This document shows positions 9,339-18,668 of a stretch of DNA of 64,000 nucleotides, one piece after another; the first letter of the stretch is position 1; each line of letters opens with the position of its first letter. The stretch comes from Tianweitania aestuarii (GTDB lineage Bacteria; Pseudomonadota; Alphaproteobacteria; Rhizobiales; Rhizobiaceae), in assembly GCF_018457165.1 (NCBI RefSeq), contig NZ_JAFMNX010000001.1, positions 1,426,001-1,490,000 on the forward strand, given 5' to 3'. The position numbers and the translations under genes were made by a program. The notes below the pieces were generated by a model. It was given only the letters and a program-made list of their open reading frames with translations, was not told where the DNA came from and searched no databases.

Positions 9339-9778
9339 ACCTACGTCCGATTCTCCTCGTTGAAGACAATCCCGCAGATGTCGAGCTGACCCTGGCCGCC
9401 TTGAAACGCAGCCAGATCGCCAACGAGATCGTGCTGGCGCGTGATGGCGTGCAGGCGCTCGACTACATTTTTTGCCAGGGGCAATATGCCGACCGCGAGC
9501 CTGAACCGCCGGCGGTGGTTCTGCTCGACCTGAAGCTTCCGAAGGTCAACGGTCTGGAAGTTCTCGAGCGCGTCAAAGCGCATCCTGAACACCGCAACAT
9601 CCCGATGGTCATGCTCACCTCGTCACGCGAGGAAAGCGACGTCGTGCGCAGCTATAGTATCGGTGTGAATTCCTTCGTGGTGAAGCCGGTTGAGTTCGAT
9701 CAGTTCTTTGATGCAATCCGCCACTTGGGAATGGTTTGGGCTGTGTTGAACGAGCCCTTCCCGGCTAAGCGACCATAA
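9335..9778 (+). CDS. Single-domain response regulator (Rcp1/CheY-like)
   Basis: This 147-residue stand-alone receiver domain has the acidic pair Glu10/Asp11, phosphoacceptor Asp65 (VVLLDLKLP), Thr/Ser in MLTSS and Lys in VVKPVE. The long loop before the phosphorylation site (CQGQYADREPEPP) is typical of the Rcp1-type regulators that pair with phytochrome kinases. It overlaps the phytochrome gene by ATGA and is followed 1 nt later by a hybrid kinase, so co-translation is likely. It has no output domain, so it probably acts as a phosphate shuttle or by protein contact. Confidence 0.93.
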   Translation: MNLRPILLVEDNPADVELTLAALKRSQIANEIVLARDGVQALDYIFCQGQYADREPEPPAVVLLDLKLPKVNGLEVLERVKAHPEHRNIPMVMLTSSREESDVVRSYSIGVNSFVVKPVEFDQFFDAIRHLGMVWAVLNEPFPAKRP

Positions 9779-9779
9779 G

Positions 9780-11804
9780 ATGCAGCAAAATGTCCTGACT
9801 GACGCAACTGAAGCAGGCGCCCGCATCCTGCTGCTGGAAGACAGCAGCATCGATGCCGACCTGATCACGCGTCAGATTCTCAAGCTTGGCCCCGATACGC
9901 ATATCGACCGCGCCGTGATTCGGCGCGACTTCGAAACTGCGCTGAGCGCTTCGCGCTATGACCTGATCTTCTCGGATTACTCGCTTCCGGATTTCACGGG
10001 CTTGGAAGCGTTCGGTGTGGCGACATCGCTTGCACCCAACGTGCCGTTCATCTTCATTTCCGGCGTCATCGGCGAGAAGTTTGCAACGGAAGCGGTTCGC
10101 GCCGGTGCGACGGATTACGTCACGAAGCGCGATCTCGGCCGTATTCCCGGCGTTGCCAAGCGCGCACTGGATGAAGCACGGGCACGTCGCGACCGCGAGA
10201 CGGCCATGCTTGCCTTGCAGGAAAGCGAACATCGCTTCCAGCTGATGGCAGACAGCGCGCCAGCCTTGATCTGGGCAACGGACGAGTCCGGCCAGTTCAC
10301 CTTCGTGAATCGTCGCTTCGAAACGGACTTCGTCACCACGATCCCCGAAATGCTGAACGGCGGCTGGGCAACGCTCATTCTGCCCGATGATCTCGCCGCG
10401 TTCACGGCTGCCAATCAGGAAGCCCTTCAAAGGCGCTCGGTTTTGAGCGTCGAAGTGCGCGTGATCGATGGTGACGGCCACACCCGCTGGCTTCGCTGTG
10501 AGGCAGCGCCGCGTTACAGCGGTTCGGGTCGCTTTGTCGGTCATGTCGGCTGCGCCATCGACGTTTCGGGCATTCGGCTGGCGAACGACATGCTGGAAGC
10601 CGAGGTCGCGGCACGCACGCTCGAACTGGCTGAGAAGGAAGAAGCGCTGCGCCAGTCGCAGAAGATGGAAGCCATTGGACAGCTGACGGGCGGCATCGCG
10701 CACGACTTCAACAACATGCTGGCCGGAATAAAGGGCGGCGCGGATCTCCTGCGCAAGCGCCTTGCAACCGGCAAGATCGATGGCACGGAGCGCTACGTCG
10801 ACATCATCACATCGTCCGCTGATCGTGCTGCCGCGCTGACGCATCGCCTGCTGGCCTTCTCTCGCCGCCAGTCGCTGGACGTGGAACGCACGGATCTCAA
10901 CGAGCGAATTGCATCTCTGCTCGAGCTTCTGCAGCGCACCTTGGGCGAAGGTATCGACGTCGAAACGCGGCTTGAAGCGAATTTATGGCCGGCTTTGACC
11001 GATCGTAACCAGTTTGAAAGCGCCGTTCTCAATTTGGCCATCAATGCCCGTGATGCCATGCCCGGCGGCGGGCAACTGACGATCTCCACCTTGAACACGA
11101 AACTCGATTCGGCCTCGGCAGCGAGCTTCGGTGTTTCACCGGGTGATTACGTTCAGATCCAGGTTTGCGATACCGGGACGGGTATGCCGCAATCGGTGAT
11201 CGACAAGGCTTTCGACCCTTTCTTCACGACCAAGCCGATCGGCCAGGGTACGGGATTGGGTCTCTCGATGATCTTCGGCTTTGCCAAGCAGGTCGGCGGG
11301 CACACACGCATCGTATCGGCACCCGATGAGGGCACGACGGTGGAAATTTATATGCCGCGCGACATCAGTGCTGTCAGCGAGGCGGACGAAGACAAGGATG
11401 CGGAAATGACGGTGGCAACAGGCAGCGGAACCATCCTGGTGGTTGAGGATGAGGTTCTCGTTCAGATGTTGATCGTCGATTACCTCAACGAGCTTGGCTA
11501 TGAGACCATCGAGGTCAATGAAGCGCAGAGTGCGTTGGCCATCATCGAAAGCGACCAGACGATCGACCTCCTGCTGACCGATGTCGGCCTTCCCGGCATG
11601 AACGGGCGCGAGCTTGCTGAACGCGCGCGCACATTCCGTCCGAACATGAAGGTGCTGTTTGCAACCGGCTACGCGGAGGGCGCAACCAGCCGTCAGGGCT
11701 TTTTGGCGCCCGGCATGGATATGGTCGCCAAGCCGTTCGATCTCGACAAGTTCGGCGAAAAGGTCAACGCGATGCTGAAGATGGAGTTTTCCGGCGCCGC
11801 GTGA
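9780..11804 (+). CDS. Hybrid histidine kinase, REC-PAS-HisKA-HATPase-REC
   Basis: This 674-residue cytoplasmic hybrid kinase has an N-terminal receiver (Asp66 in FSDYSLPD), a PAS domain (about 150-275), a short coiled linker and a HisKA domain with His308 in GGIAHDFNN. The HATPase follows with NLAINARDAM, DTGTGMP and GTGLGLSM, then a C-terminal receiver with Asp601 (LLTDVGLPGMNG). There is no membrane segment. It is the third gene of the phytochrome operon, starting 1 nt after the response regulator. Having receivers at both ends suggests a relay node that takes phosphoryl groups from, or is gated by, the upstream light receptor; this is inference. Confidence 0.92.
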   Translation: MQQNVLTDATEAGARILLLEDSSIDADLITRQILKLGPDTHIDRAVIRRDFETALSASRYDLIFSDYSLPDFTGLEAFGVATSLAPNVPFIFISGVIGEKFATEAVRAGATDYVTKRDLGRIPGVAKRALDEARARRDRETAMLALQESEHRFQLMADSAPALIWATDESGQFTFVNRRFETDFVTTIPEMLNGGWATLILPDDLAAFTAANQEALQRRSVLSVEVRVIDGDGHTRWLRCEAAPRYSGSGRFVGHVGCAIDVSGIRLANDMLEAEVAARTLELAEKEEALRQSQKMEAIGQLTGGIAHDFNNMLAGIKGGADLLRKRLATGKIDGTERYVDIITSSADRAAALTHRLLAFSRRQSLDVERTDLNERIASLLELLQRTLGEGIDVETRLEANLWPALTDRNQFESAVLNLAINARDAMPGGGQLTISTLNTKLDSASAASFGVSPGDYVQIQVCDTGTGMPQSVIDKAFDPFFTTKPIGQGTGLGLSMIFGFAKQVGGHTRIVSAPDEGTTVEIYMPRDISAVSEADEDKDAEMTVATGSGTILVVEDEVLVQMLIVDYLNELGYETIEVNEAQSALAIIESDQTIDLLLTDVGLPGMNGRELAERARTFRPNMKVLFATGYAEGATSRQGFLAPGMDMVAKPFDLDKFGEKVNAMLKMEFSGAA

Positions 11805-11810
11805 TTGCCC

Positions 11811-12503
11811 TTACCCGACGACGATCGTCGCTTTGTTCTGCACGCGATTATACAGGTCGATGACGTCCTGATTGATCATGCGCACGCAGCCGGACGACAT
11901 GGCCTGCCCGATCGTCCACCATTCCGGTGATCCGTGAACGCGGTAGCCGGTGTCGATATTGTCCTTGTAGATATAGTGCGCGCGAGCACCGAGCGGGTTG
12001 TCCAGACCACCCGGCTGGCCACCTGCCCACTTGATCAGCTCGGGCTTGCGCCCGATCATCTCGCGCGGCGGCGTCCATGTCGGCCACTTCTTCTTGTACT
12101 GAATGACGGCACGGCCCGACCACAGGAAACCTTCCTTGCCGATGCCCACGCCGTAGCGGATCGCCTCGCCGCCCGGTTGCACGAAGTACAGGTAGCGGTC
12201 CTGCAGGCTCACGACGATCGTTCCGGGAACCTCGCCGGTTGGATCCTGAACGATCTGCCTGCGAAACTGCTTCGGCACCTTTTCGTAGGGGATGGCTGGC
12301 AGAACAAATGGCCCATCCTGCATTGAAGCATACATGGACTGGTAGCTGCCAAGCGAACTGTCGACGCTGACCTTCGGCCGGATCGTTCCTGTTGAAGTGA
12401 AATCCATGTCGAACGCGGACATGTCGATGCTGCGGCTGCAGCCGGCGAGGCCAAGCAGCCCCATGCCTGCGAGCATACCTCGCCGTGAAATCAGTTCGCT
12501 CAC
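11811..12503 (-). CDS. L,D-transpeptidase (YkuD/ErfK family) lipoprotein
   Basis: This 230-residue envelope enzyme is likely to form 3-3 cross-links in peptidoglycan or to attach proteins to it. The N-terminus has twin arginines and a lipobox-like end (ISRRGMLAG then LAGC). The YkuD domain follows, with a conserved His (YRVHGSPEWW) and the catalytic motif SSGCVRM near the C-terminus. I prefer GTG 12503, which has GGAG 8 nt upstream; an in-frame TTG at 12533 would add ten residues. It is convergent with the hybrid kinase (6-nt gap) and divergent from the BA14K gene. Rhizobia usually carry many paralogues of this family. Confidence 0.9.
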   Translation of the reverse strand: MSELISRRGMLAGMGLLGLAGCSRSIDMSAFDMDFTSTGTIRPKVSVDSSLGSYQSMYASMQDGPFVLPAIPYEKVPKQFRRQIVQDPTGEVPGTIVVSLQDRYLYFVQPGGEAIRYGVGIGKEGFLWSGRAVIQYKKKWPTWTPPREMIGRKPELIKWAGGQPGGLDNPLGARAHYIYKDNIDTGYRVHGSPEWWTIGQAMSSGCVRMINQDVIDLYNRVQNKATIVVG

Positions 12504-12674
12504 AGGATAGTCTCCAAACCCGATGATGAGCAACCATGCGCCAACATGGTTGATGAATGGTTATGCCTTGGGAATCATGTGCTTCTATCCGGCTGCCCGT
12601 ACGGAACAGGAACGAATTGCCTCCTTGCACGTTGAAGCGACCATAGGGACCAGTGCATTTGCTCAGGAGGCAAC

Positions 12675-13139
12675 ATGAATAAGATCTGGAAATCAGTAGG
12701 TGCAGCGGCAATTTCCGCCATGATGGCAGCTACGACTTTCGTTCCCGCTCAGGCTGCAATGGGCGTCGAGCGGCCTTCGGCACCGGTCAGCAAGTCGGCA
12801 ACTGCGCAGCCGCTTGAGGTCCAGTATCGTCGCCATGGTCATCGTCGCGGCTATCATCGCGATCATCGCGGCCGTCACTACTACAACGGTCACCGCGGCT
12901 ATCGTCACTACCGCAAGGGCTATCGCCGTCACGGCAACGCTTGGTATCCAGCAGCTGCGTTCCTGGGTGGCGCGATCATCGGTGGTGCAATCGCCAACTC
13001 GCAGTCCGCACCGCGTGTTCGCAGGGGCAGCAGCCACGTTCAGTGGTGCTATGACCGCTACCGGTCGTATCGTGCTTCGGACAACACCTATCAGCCGTAC
13101 AATGGCCCTCGCCGCCAGTGTAACTCGCCGTATCGGTGA
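12675..13139 (+). CDS. BA14K family secreted protein
   Basis: This is a 154-residue exported protein. A Sec signal peptide ends near AQA (residue about 27). A striking His/Arg/Tyr/Gly-rich stretch follows (residues about 52-92), then a Gly/Ala hydrophobic segment (AAAFLGGAIIGGAIAN), and a C-terminal BA14K signature (HVQWCYDRYRSYRASDNTY then a second Cys). BA14K proteins were described in Brucella as immunoreactive, lectin-like surface proteins. A near-perfect AGGAGG sits 4 nt before the ATG, and a strong terminator follows, so it is a well-expressed single-gene unit. Confidence 0.85.
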   Translation: MNKIWKSVGAAAISAMMAATTFVPAQAAMGVERPSAPVSKSATAQPLEVQYRRHGHRRGYHRDHRGRHYYNGHRGYRHYRKGYRRHGNAWYPAAAFLGGAIIGGAIANSQSAPRVRRGSSHVQWCYDRYRSYRASDNTYQPYNGPRRQCNSPYR

Positions 13140-13145
13140 TCAATC

Positions 13146-13172
13146 AAAGGGCCTCTTAGGAGGCCCTTTTCT
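13146..13172. terminator. Strong intrinsic terminator, probably bidirectional
   Basis: A 10-bp perfect stem (AAAGGGCCTC/GAGGCCCTTT) with a TTAG loop is followed by TTCTT on the plus strand. It ends the BA14K transcript. On the minus strand the A-rich side gives TTTGATTG, so it may also end the glpK transcript, whose stop is at 13172-13174. Confidence 0.85.
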
Positions 13173-14665
13173 TATGCGGGGCGGCTCAACGTGCGAGACA
13201 CGGCATCACGCCAGCCATCCAGACGTTCGCTCCGTGTCGCTGCGTTCATTGCGGGTAGAAACTGACGATCGCAGCGCCATGTCCCGGCAAACGCGTCTCG
13301 GTCCGGCCACATTCCGACAAAGCTTGCAGCGAGCCAGGCGGCTCCCAACGCCGTTGTTTCCTGAATGACGGGCCGATCCACCGGCGCATCAAGCAGATCC
13401 GCAAGACGCTGCATCGTCCAGTCCGACACAACCATCCCGCCATCGACACGCAAAACCGGCGTTTCGCCTTCTGACCAGTCCCGATGCATGGCATCCAGAA
13501 GGTCGGCAGTCTGGTATGCAACCGATTCGAGAGCCGCCATCGCCAGTTCGCGCGGACCCGTGGCCCGTGTCAGCCCGAAGATCGCACCGCGCGCATCCGC
13601 ATCCCAGTAAGGAGCGCCAAGGCCGACAAACGCGGGCACGAGGTAAACGCGCTGGTCGCCGTCGGCTTCCTGCGCCAACTGTCCGCTTTCTTCCGCCGTC
13701 TTGATCAGGCCCAGCCCGTCGCGCAGCCATTGAACGGCCGCGCCTGCAACGAAGATCGATCCTTCGAGCGCATAGGTCGTCTCGCCGTTCAGGCGGTAAG
13801 CGATCGTGCTGAGAAGCTTGTTTTGCGACCGCACCAGATCGGTGCCCGTGTTCAAAACGGCAAAGCAGCCGGTACCATAGGTCGCCTTCACCATTCCCGG
13901 CTGGAAACAGGCTTGTCCGATCGTTGCCGCGTGCTGGTCGCCAGCAACGCCACAGATCGCGATAGCGTGCCCGAACAACGCAGAATCGGTTTCGCCGAAG
14001 TCGGCTGCGCAATCATGAACCGTCGGCAGAAGAGAAGCAGGAACGTTGAAGACGTCCAGCAGCGCGTCGTCCCAGCGGTTTTCCACGATGTTGAACAGCA
14101 GTGTGCGCGAGGCGTTGGTAGCGTCGGTTGCGTGAACACGGCCTCCGCTCAGACGCCAGATCAAGAAGCTGTCGATCGTGCCGGCAAGAAGCTCACCCTT
14201 CTCTGCCCGTCCACGCGCGCCATCGACATGGTCGAGCAACCAGGCAATCTTCGTGCCGGAGAAGTAGGGATCGAGGATTAGCCCGGTCTTCTCGGAGACG
14301 AGCGGCTCGACACCTTCAGCCTTCAGCGCTTCGCATGCGCGCGCTGTGCGTCGGTCCTGCCACACGATGGCATTGTGGATCGGCTTGCCGGTCTGTCTGT
14401 CCCAAAGGACAACGGTCTCCCGCTGATTGGCGATCCCGATGGCTGCCACCTGGTCTGCGCCGACATCTGCTTTGCGCAGAACAGCGCGCACGGTCTCTAC
14501 GACGCTTGTCCAGATATCCTCCGGATCATGTTCGACCCAGCCGGATTGCGGGTAATACTGCAGAAATTCCTGCTGCGCGATGGCGACGACAGCCATGGCT
14601 TCGTCAAACAGGATCGCGCGCGAGGAGGTCGTGCCTTGGTCGATGGCGAGAACGAATCGCGTCAA
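13172..14665 (-). CDS. glpK: Glycerol kinase GlpK
   Basis: This 497-residue FGGY kinase phosphorylates glycerol to sn-glycerol-3-phosphate. The start matches the family ([17 protein letters not shown]). It contains the FGGY signatures, [16 protein letters not shown] (residues about 245-260), YGTGCF, and the C-terminal [12 protein letters not shown] motif. The start codon is TTG 14665, with AAGG about 8 nt upstream. Only 15 nt separate it from the upstream Anbu gene, so read-through transcription from that cluster is likely. No glp regulator or transporter is next to it. Confidence 0.97.
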   Translation of the reverse strand: MTRFVLAIDQGTTSSRAILFDEAMAVVAIAQQEFLQYYPQSGWVEHDPEDIWTSVVETVRAVLRKADVGADQVAAIGIANQRETVVLWDRQTGKPIHNAIVWQDRRTARACEALKAEGVEPLVSEKTGLILDPYFSGTKIAWLLDHVDGARGRAEKGELLAGTIDSFLIWRLSGGRVHATDATNASRTLLFNIVENRWDDALLDVFNVPASLLPTVHDCAADFGETDSALFGHAIAICGVAGDQHAATIGQACFQPGMVKATYGTGCFAVLNTGTDLVRSQNKLLSTIAYRLNGETTYALEGSIFVAGAAVQWLRDGLGLIKTAEESGQLAQEADGDQRVYLVPAFVGLGAPYWDADARGAIFGLTRATGPRELAMAALESVAYQTADLLDAMHRDWSEGETPVLRVDGGMVVSDWTMQRLADLLDAPVDRPVIQETTALGAAWLAASFVGMWPDRDAFAGTWRCDRQFLPAMNAATRSERLDGWRDAVSRTLSRPA

Positions 14666-14680
14666 CTCAACGCCTTTCGG

Positions 14681-15415
14681 TCAGTCTTCAGTGAAATCGG
14701 GCAGGCTGCTGAACGCCGTCTTCAACGCGTCCGACCAGCCATCGGAAACCGTGCGATAATATGGATCATCACCGCCGATGCGCTTGCGGTAGCCGACCCG
14801 CATCGTGTCGCGTTCATAAAACATCATGTCGAGCGGAAGCCCGACCGACAGGTTCGACTTCAAGGTGGAATCGAACGACACCATCAGGAGCTTGGCCGTT
14901 TCGGCGAAACTCATCGTTGGATCATAGGTGCGCACGATGATCGGCTTGCCATATTTGGTTTCGCCGATCTGGAAGAAGGGCGTGTCTTCGCCCGCTTCGA
15001 TGAAGTTGCCTTCGGGGTAGATCAGGAACAGGCGCGGCTCGCCGCCTTTGATCTGTCCGCCGAGAATGATCGAGGCGTTGAAATACGAATCGGCTGTCTG
15101 CCCGTCCGGCGACGAGGTCTTGATGACTTCCTTGACCGTGTCGCCGACCAGCTTGGCCGTTTGAAACATCGAGGGTGTTTCGAGCAGCGTGCCGACCCGG
15201 TCGGCGGCAGCCTTGGAGCGTTCGTCGAGCAGGCTGACGACCGCCTGTGTTGTCGCCAGGTTGCCGGCCGACATCAGCACAATCACGCGCTCGCCGGGCT
15301 CTTCCCAGACATGCATCTTTCGGAATGTGGAAATGTTATCGATCCCCGCATTGGTGCGGGTGTCGGACATGAACACCAGGCCGCGATCGATCTTGAGGCC
15401 CACGCAATAAGTCAT
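14681..15415 (-). CDS. Anbu, proteasome-like self-compartmentalising protease subunit
   Basis: This 244-residue protein of the Anbu (bacterial proteasome-type beta subunit, COG3484) family is related to HslV and proteasome beta subunits. Starting at ATG 15415 gives MTYCVGLKIDRG. Removal of Met would expose Thr1, and counting from it gives Asp17 (MSDTRTNAG) and Lys32 (TFRKMH), matching the proteasome catalytic set. An upstream TTG at 15430 would bury the threonine. It follows a transglutaminase-like gene by 30 nt and belongs to a cluster with alpha-E and ATP-grasp genes, the association reported for Anbu. Its substrate is unknown to me, and Anbu assemblies have shown little peptidase activity. 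Confidence 0.93.
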   Translation of the reverse strand: MTYCVGLKIDRGLVFMSDTRTNAGIDNISTFRKMHVWEEPGERVIVLMSAGNLATTQAVVSLLDERSKAAADRVGTLLETPSMFQTAKLVGDTVKEVIKTSSPDGQTADSYFNASIILGGQIKGGEPRLFLIYPEGNFIEAGEDTPFFQIGETKYGKPIIVRTYDPTMSFAETAKLLMVSFDSTLKSNLSVGLPLDMMFYERDTMRVGYRKRIGGDDPYYRTVSDGWSDALKTAFSSLPDFTED

Positions 15416-15445
15416 GAAAGTCCAATCCAACGAAAGTCGGAGTGA

Positions 15446-16237
15446 TTACTGCTCGACTGTGACGTGAACTTCAAGACGTTCCGACGCTTGTCCCAGCCTG
15501 AAGCCGGAAACAGGCGAGGCATCGCTGTAATCGCGACCGACTGCCAGCCGGACATAACGCTCATCGGGCGAGATGCCGTTGGCGGGATCGAAGGCGACCC
15601 AGCCCAGCCCGTCGATATGCGCCTCCGCCCAGGCATGGCTGGCGGCATGCGCGTCATCTTCGGCCATCAGGTAGCCGCTGACATAGCGCGCCGGCACCTG
15701 GAGGAGCCGTGCGGCGGACGCAAAGATATGCGCCTGATCCTGGCAAACACCGGCGGCCTTGTTGGCGGCTTCTTCGGCCGTGGTCACCACCGTCGTGCTG
15801 CCGCTCTCATATGCGATGCGCTCGACGATCAACTGCAACAAGGCGTGCATCCGCTGCAAAGGCGCACCGTCCGGCACGTCGGCAGCGAGCGCCTTGATCG
15901 CCTCGCCGGCTGCCGTCAAAGGCGTTTCGCGTCGAAACAGCCAAAGCGGCGTATACCCGCGATGAGGACCTGACAGGCCTGAACGATCCACCGTCTCGAT
16001 CAATCCAGTCGCCGTTGCGCTCAGCAGCGTTTCACCGGGATTGACGCTGAACAAGCGCGTGACATTCCCGAAGCTGTCCGTGTAGCCGACCTCCTCAGTC
16101 GCTCCACTGACCTCAAGCGACCAGTCCAGGACGCGCTGGCTCTGGCTGTCACCGGGGATCAGGCGCAGCCGTTGAAGCGCATAAGCGTTCGGCTGATCGT
16201 AGCTGTATTCGGTCTTGTGTGTGATCTTCAGGCGCAT
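15446..16237 (-). CDS. Transglutaminase-like cysteine protease (Anbu-cluster type)
   Basis: This 263-residue protein has an N-terminal beta-domain (MRLKITHKTEYSYDQP) and a transglutaminase-like core (COG1305). The papain-like triad is complete: Cys165 in AAGVCQDQAH, His201 in ASHAWAEAHIDG and Asp217 in VAFDPANG. The gene starts 3 nt after the alpha-E gene stop. Such proteins usually hydrolyse rather than form isopeptide bonds. Here it is linked to an ATP-grasp ligase and a proteasome-like protease, so a role in removing or processing a ligated peptide is a reasonable guess. Confidence 0.92.
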   Translation of the reverse strand: MRLKITHKTEYSYDQPNAYALQRLRLIPGDSQSQRVLDWSLEVSGATEEVGYTDSFGNVTRLFSVNPGETLLSATATGLIETVDRSGLSGPHRGYTPLWLFRRETPLTAAGEAIKALAADVPDGAPLQRMHALLQLIVERIAYESGSTTVVTTAEEAANKAAGVCQDQAHIFASAARLLQVPARYVSGYLMAEDDAHAASHAWAEAHIDGLGWVAFDPANGISPDERYVRLAVGRDYSDASPVSGFRLGQASERLEVHVTVEQ

Positions 16238-16240
16238 AGC

Positions 16241-17182
16241 TCAGATGAACCGGTAGTTTTCGGCGACAGCCTGGCTGAAGCGCGCATTGTCGTCGATGAA
16301 GCCTTCCAGATATTCGTGCAGACCGTAGTCGAACACGTCCTTGATGGAACTCACCTGCAGACCCTTGAGCACCTTCAAGGCAATATCATAGCTCGGATGA
16401 TGGACGCCGTAGTCTTCCGACAACTGCCGCAGATCTTCGACAATGCCGCGATAACAGAAGGCCAGCGAGCGCGGCATGCGTGGATTGAGGATGAGATAGT
16501 CGGCAATCAGCGTCGGCTTGTAATCGACCTCATAGACCCAGCGATACGAACGATGCGCGGACACCGAGCGCAGGATCGATTCCCACTGGTAGTTGTCGAG
16601 CGACGACCCCACCCAATGCACCGAAGGCAGCAGGACATAATATTTCACGTCGAGAATGCGCGCCGTGTTGTCGGCGCGTTCAACGAGAGTGCCGAGCGAG
16701 GCGAAATTATAGATCTCGTTGCGCAGCATCGTGCCGGTAAAGGCGCCGCGAAACAGCGCCGTGTCGCGCTTGATCGCGTCCAGCACACTTGGCAGCTCCC
16801 GCTCGTCGATGGGATTGGCCAGAAGCCGCTTGAGCGACATCCAGGCTTCGTTCAAGCTTTCCCAGCACTCCCGGGTCAAGGCGGTGCGCACCATCCGCCC
16901 GTTCATGCGCGCCGTTTCGATCGAAGACACGACGCTTGATGGATTGCACGTATCGCGCAGCAGAAAGTCCGACACGGTCGCAGCGGTGTACTCGCTGTGG
17001 CGCTTGCGGAATGCCGTCTCCGCACCGGCGCTGACGACTAGCGATGTCCATTCCTCGGCCGAGTTCGTGGTTTCCGTCAGGGCTAGCCGCAGCCCGGCAT
17101 CGAGCAAGCGCGCCATGTTTTCGGCGCGCTCGATATAGCGGCTCATCCAGTAAAGACCGTTGGCGGTGCGTCCGAGCAGCAT
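16241..17182 (-). CDS. Alpha-E domain protein (COG2307)
   Basis: This 313-residue, mostly helical protein of the alpha-E family starts with the highly conserved LLGRTANGLYWMSRYIERAE motif. The family has no known enzymatic activity and nearly always accompanies a circularly permuted ATP-grasp protein, either as a neighbour or as a fusion. Here its start abuts the ATP-grasp stop with no gap, so the two are almost certainly translated together and may form a complex. Confidence 0.93.
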   Translation of the reverse strand: MLLGRTANGLYWMSRYIERAENMARLLDAGLRLALTETTNSAEEWTSLVVSAGAETAFRKRHSEYTAATVSDFLLRDTCNPSSVVSSIETARMNGRMVRTALTRECWESLNEAWMSLKRLLANPIDERELPSVLDAIKRDTALFRGAFTGTMLRNEIYNFASLGTLVERADNTARILDVKYYVLLPSVHWVGSSLDNYQWESILRSVSAHRSYRWVYEVDYKPTLIADYLILNPRMPRSLAFCYRGIVEDLRQLSEDYGVHHPSYDIALKVLKGLQVSSIKDVFDYGLHEYLEGFIDDNARFSQAVAENYRFI

Positions 17183-18595
17183 CTAATCGTCCAGGATCCA
17201 GGTGTCTTTGGTGCCGCCGCCCTGCGAGGAGTTCACAACAAGCGAACCCTCCTTCAGCGCTACGCGCGTCAGCCCGCCGGGCACGATCTGGATGCGATCC
17301 GACACGAGCACAAAGGGGCGCAGATCGACATGGCGGGGCGCAAGCCCGGCTTCGGTGAGGATCGGGCAGGTCGAGAGCGATAGCGTCGGCTGCGCGATAT
17401 AGTTCGAGGGTTTCGCCTTCAGCTTGTCGGCAAAAGCCTCCCTCTCCTTCTTCGAAGAAGCCGGCCCGACCAGCATGCCGTAGCCGCCGGATCCATGCAC
17501 TTCCTTGACCACCAGCTCGTGCAGATGATCAAGCACATAAGACAGGCTCGACGGTTCGGAACAGCGGTACGTCTCAATGTTCGGCAGCAAGGCTTTGCGA
17601 CCGGTGTAGAACTCGATGATTTCCGGCATATAGGAATAGATCGCCTTATCGTCGGCGATGCCGGTGCCCGGCGCATTGGCGATCGTGATCTTGCCTGCGC
17701 GGTAAACGTCCATGATGCCCGGAACGCCCAGTGCCGAGTCCGGACGAAATGTCATCGGATCGAGGAAAGCATCATCGACACGGCGATAAAGCACGTCGAT
17801 GCGCTTGTAGCCCTGCGTCGTGCGCATCGCGACATGACCGTCGATAACCCGCAGATCCTGCCCTTCGACCAGTTCCACGCCCATCTGGTCGGCGAGAAAA
17901 GCGTGTTCGAAATATGCGGAGTTGAAGCTGCCCGGCGTCAGCACCGCAATCCGCGGCGAGCCTTCGCAACCTTCTGGCTTCACGGCAGCCAGCGACTGGC
18001 GCAGCAGCTGCGGATAGTTGGCGACGGGACGCACCTTGATGCGCTGAAACAGCTCGGGAAAGAGCTGCATCATCGTTTCGCGGTTTTCCAGCATGTAGGA
18101 AACGCCGCTCGGCGTCCGCGCATTGTCTTCCAGCACGAAGAACTCGTCCTCGGCGGTCCGTACGATGTCGGTGCCTATGATATGCGTATAAACGCCACCC
18201 GGAGGACGAACCCCGATCATCTCCGGCAGGAACGCCTCGTTGTTGGCGATCAATTCCCGCGGAACACGCCCGGCCTTGATGATCTCCTGGCGGTGATAAA
18301 TGTCGTCGAGAAAGGCATTCAGCGCCTGCACGCGCTGCTCGATGCCCTGCATCAAACGCCGCCACTCCTGCCCCGACAGAATACGTGGCACAATGTCGAA
18401 CGGGATCAACCGTTCGGCAGCCGCATCCTCGCCATACACGGCGAAGGTGATGCCGGTGCGGCGAAAAACGCGCTCGGCGTCCTGCATCTTTTCGGTGAGA
18501 CGGGCTGGGTCCTGCTCGTCGATCCAAGCCTGGTATTTCTGATAAGGCTGGCGCAGTCCGCTGTTTTCCGGACGCATCTCGTCGAATGCAGGCAA
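17183..18595 (-). CDS. Circularly permuted ATP-grasp protein (COG2308), putative peptide/amide ligase
   Basis: This 470-residue protein belongs to the circularly permuted ATP-grasp family proposed to make amide or peptide bonds. Visible motifs are GVYTHIIGTDIVR, VLEDNARTPSGVSYMLENR, GSGGYGMLVGPASS (nucleotide-binding region near residue 365) and the C-terminal VVNSSQGGGTKDTW. I chose TTG 18595, which gives the family-like start PAFDEMRPE and has GGGGG about 8 nt upstream; TTG 18616 would add seven residues. It is the first gene of the tight run ATP-grasp, alpha-E, transglutaminase, Anbu. The substrate is unknown. Confidence 0.92.
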   Translation of the reverse strand: MPAFDEMRPENSGLRQPYQKYQAWIDEQDPARLTEKMQDAERVFRRTGITFAVYGEDAAAERLIPFDIVPRILSGQEWRRLMQGIEQRVQALNAFLDDIYHRQEIIKAGRVPRELIANNEAFLPEMIGVRPPGGVYTHIIGTDIVRTAEDEFFVLEDNARTPSGVSYMLENRETMMQLFPELFQRIKVRPVANYPQLLRQSLAAVKPEGCEGSPRIAVLTPGSFNSAYFEHAFLADQMGVELVEGQDLRVIDGHVAMRTTQGYKRIDVLYRRVDDAFLDPMTFRPDSALGVPGIMDVYRAGKITIANAPGTGIADDKAIYSYMPEIIEFYTGRKALLPNIETYRCSEPSSLSYVLDHLHELVVKEVHGSGGYGMLVGPASSKKEREAFADKLKAKPSNYIAQPTLSLSTCPILTEAGLAPRHVDLRPFVLVSDRIQIVPGGLTRVALKEGSLVVNSSQGGGTKDTWILDD

Positions 18596-18668
18596 ACGTC
18601 TAATCCCCCGTTCCAACCATCTCAGAGACTTCCCGGCTAAAAAGCAAGCTCGACATTAGTTCAGCAAC

